Made by a program: the position numbers and the translations under genes
Assembly (NCBI GenBank): GCA_900766795.1
Contig: CAAFWX010000292.1
Location: 1-5,324, forward strand
Reading direction: 5' to 3'
Source of the DNA: Oscillospiraceae bacterium
GTDB taxonomy: Bacteria > Bacillota_A > Clostridia > Oscillospirales > Ruminococcaceae
Length of the DNA: 5,324 nucleotides
Shown: piece after piece, positions 5,022-5,324 of the stretch
Position numbering within the stretch: the stretch's first letter is position 1
Layout of the letters: each line of letters starts with the position of its first letter
Notes under the pieces: generated by a model
The model's database searches: none
What the model was told of the DNA's origin: nothing
Seen by the model: the letters and a program-made list of their open reading frames with translations, nothing else

Positions 5022-5314
5022 TCAGAACGGATAATCGTCATCCGTTGGGGTTGTGTCTGCGCTTACATTGGATTCGGGTGGCATAGGATAACCGCCGTCC
5101 TCCTCCAGATACTTATCAGCCGGCGGGTCTATGCCCTCGTTTATAGCAGCTACGCTTCTGAATGCGCAGCACTTAACCGACCAGGCGAGCTTGCCTGTCT
5201 TCGGACTTCTGAACTGCTCTCTGCGGAACACGCCGCCTACAAGTCTACCCTTGAAGCACTCGCAAAACTTGTCGTCCCAGAGCACCTTGAAGCTGCTGCT
5301 GTTTGATTTTTTGA
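5022..5314 (-). CDS. SSB-like phage protein, C-terminal fragment
   Basis: The last ~96 residues of a protein whose 5' end is missing at the right edge. A GTG at 5285 could be read as a start, but it has no ribosome-binding site and the frame stays open upstream to the adapter (KKSNSSSFK before VLWDD), so the gene almost surely continues. Visible: the segment CECFKGRLVGGVFRREQF followed by a GKLAWSVKCCAFRSVAAI strand-helix pattern, a proline-rich linker, and an acidic tail ending TDDDYPF. That tail closely resembles the DDDIPF tip by which bacterial and phage single-stranded DNA-binding proteins recruit partners. A phage ssDNA-binding protein, possibly of the DUF669 type, is the best guess, but the family is not secure from this fragment. 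It is the first gene seen in the operon. Confidence 0.6.
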
Positions 5315-5324
5315 AGATCGGAAG
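5315..5324 (-). other. Illumina adapter remnant (right end)
   Basis: The last ten bases, AGATCGGAAG, are the start of the reverse-complemented TruSeq adapter, as seen when a read runs through its insert. Ten bases could occur by chance, but the longer match at the left end makes contamination very likely. Native sequence ends at about 5314. Confidence 0.9.

Noticed and set aside
5019..5306. 95-aa plus-strand reading frame at the right end
   Set aside because: Antisense to the SSB-like gene, which has a typical acidic tail and operon spacing; the plus frame shows no domain.

Overview
This is a fragment of a bacteriophage or prophage DNA-replication module. All six supportable genes lie on the minus strand, so the operon reads from right to left. 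The gene families point to a phage of an anaerobic, gut-type Firmicute (Clostridia): a DUF927 primase-helicase, a zinc-ribbon DEAD/DEAH-type helicase, a VRR-NUC nuclease, a 'replication terminator'-type protein and a DUF2303-type protein. Strong AGGAG/GGAGG ribosome-binding sites and TTG starts agree with this. The host assignment is inference; no host marker, integrase, structural gene or tRNA is present.

Layout in transcription order: (1) the C-terminal part of a small protein with an SSB-like acidic tail ending DDDYPF (5022-5314, cut by the right edge); (2) a 123-aa 'replication terminator'-type protein (4633-5004); (3) a 254-aa DUF2303/YfdQ-like protein (3844-4608); (4) a 60-bp gap holding a strong RNA hairpin; (5) a 636-aa DUF927 ATPase with a TTG start (1873-3783); (6) a 319-bp non-coding region; (7) a 433-aa superfamily 2 helicase (252-1553); (8) a VRR-NUC nuclease translationally coupled through a TTGA overlap and cut by the left edge.

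The most interesting element is the non-coding region 1554-1872. It carries twelve copies of an 8-bp motif, GGTGGTTC or a close variant, six on each side of a 79-bp spacer that is about 78% A+T. The copies left of the spacer are nearly all inverted relative to those on the right, and a perfect 19-bp inverted repeat brackets the spacer. This looks like an undescribed iteron-type replication origin with a DNA-unwinding element, placed between the primase-helicase and the second helicase. A plausible working model is that the DUF927 protein, perhaps through its C-terminal segment, recognises the repeats. The SF2 helicase, the nuclease and the SSB-like protein would then support replication or recombination. 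The DUF927 gene is clearly AT-richer than its neighbours, which suggests that this gene, perhaps with the origin, was exchanged as a cassette.

Both extreme ends are not biological. Bases 1-19 match the end of the Illumina TruSeq adapter and bases 5315-5324 match the start of its reverse complement. The two terminal genes are therefore truncated by sequencing and assembly, and their last residues should not be trusted.
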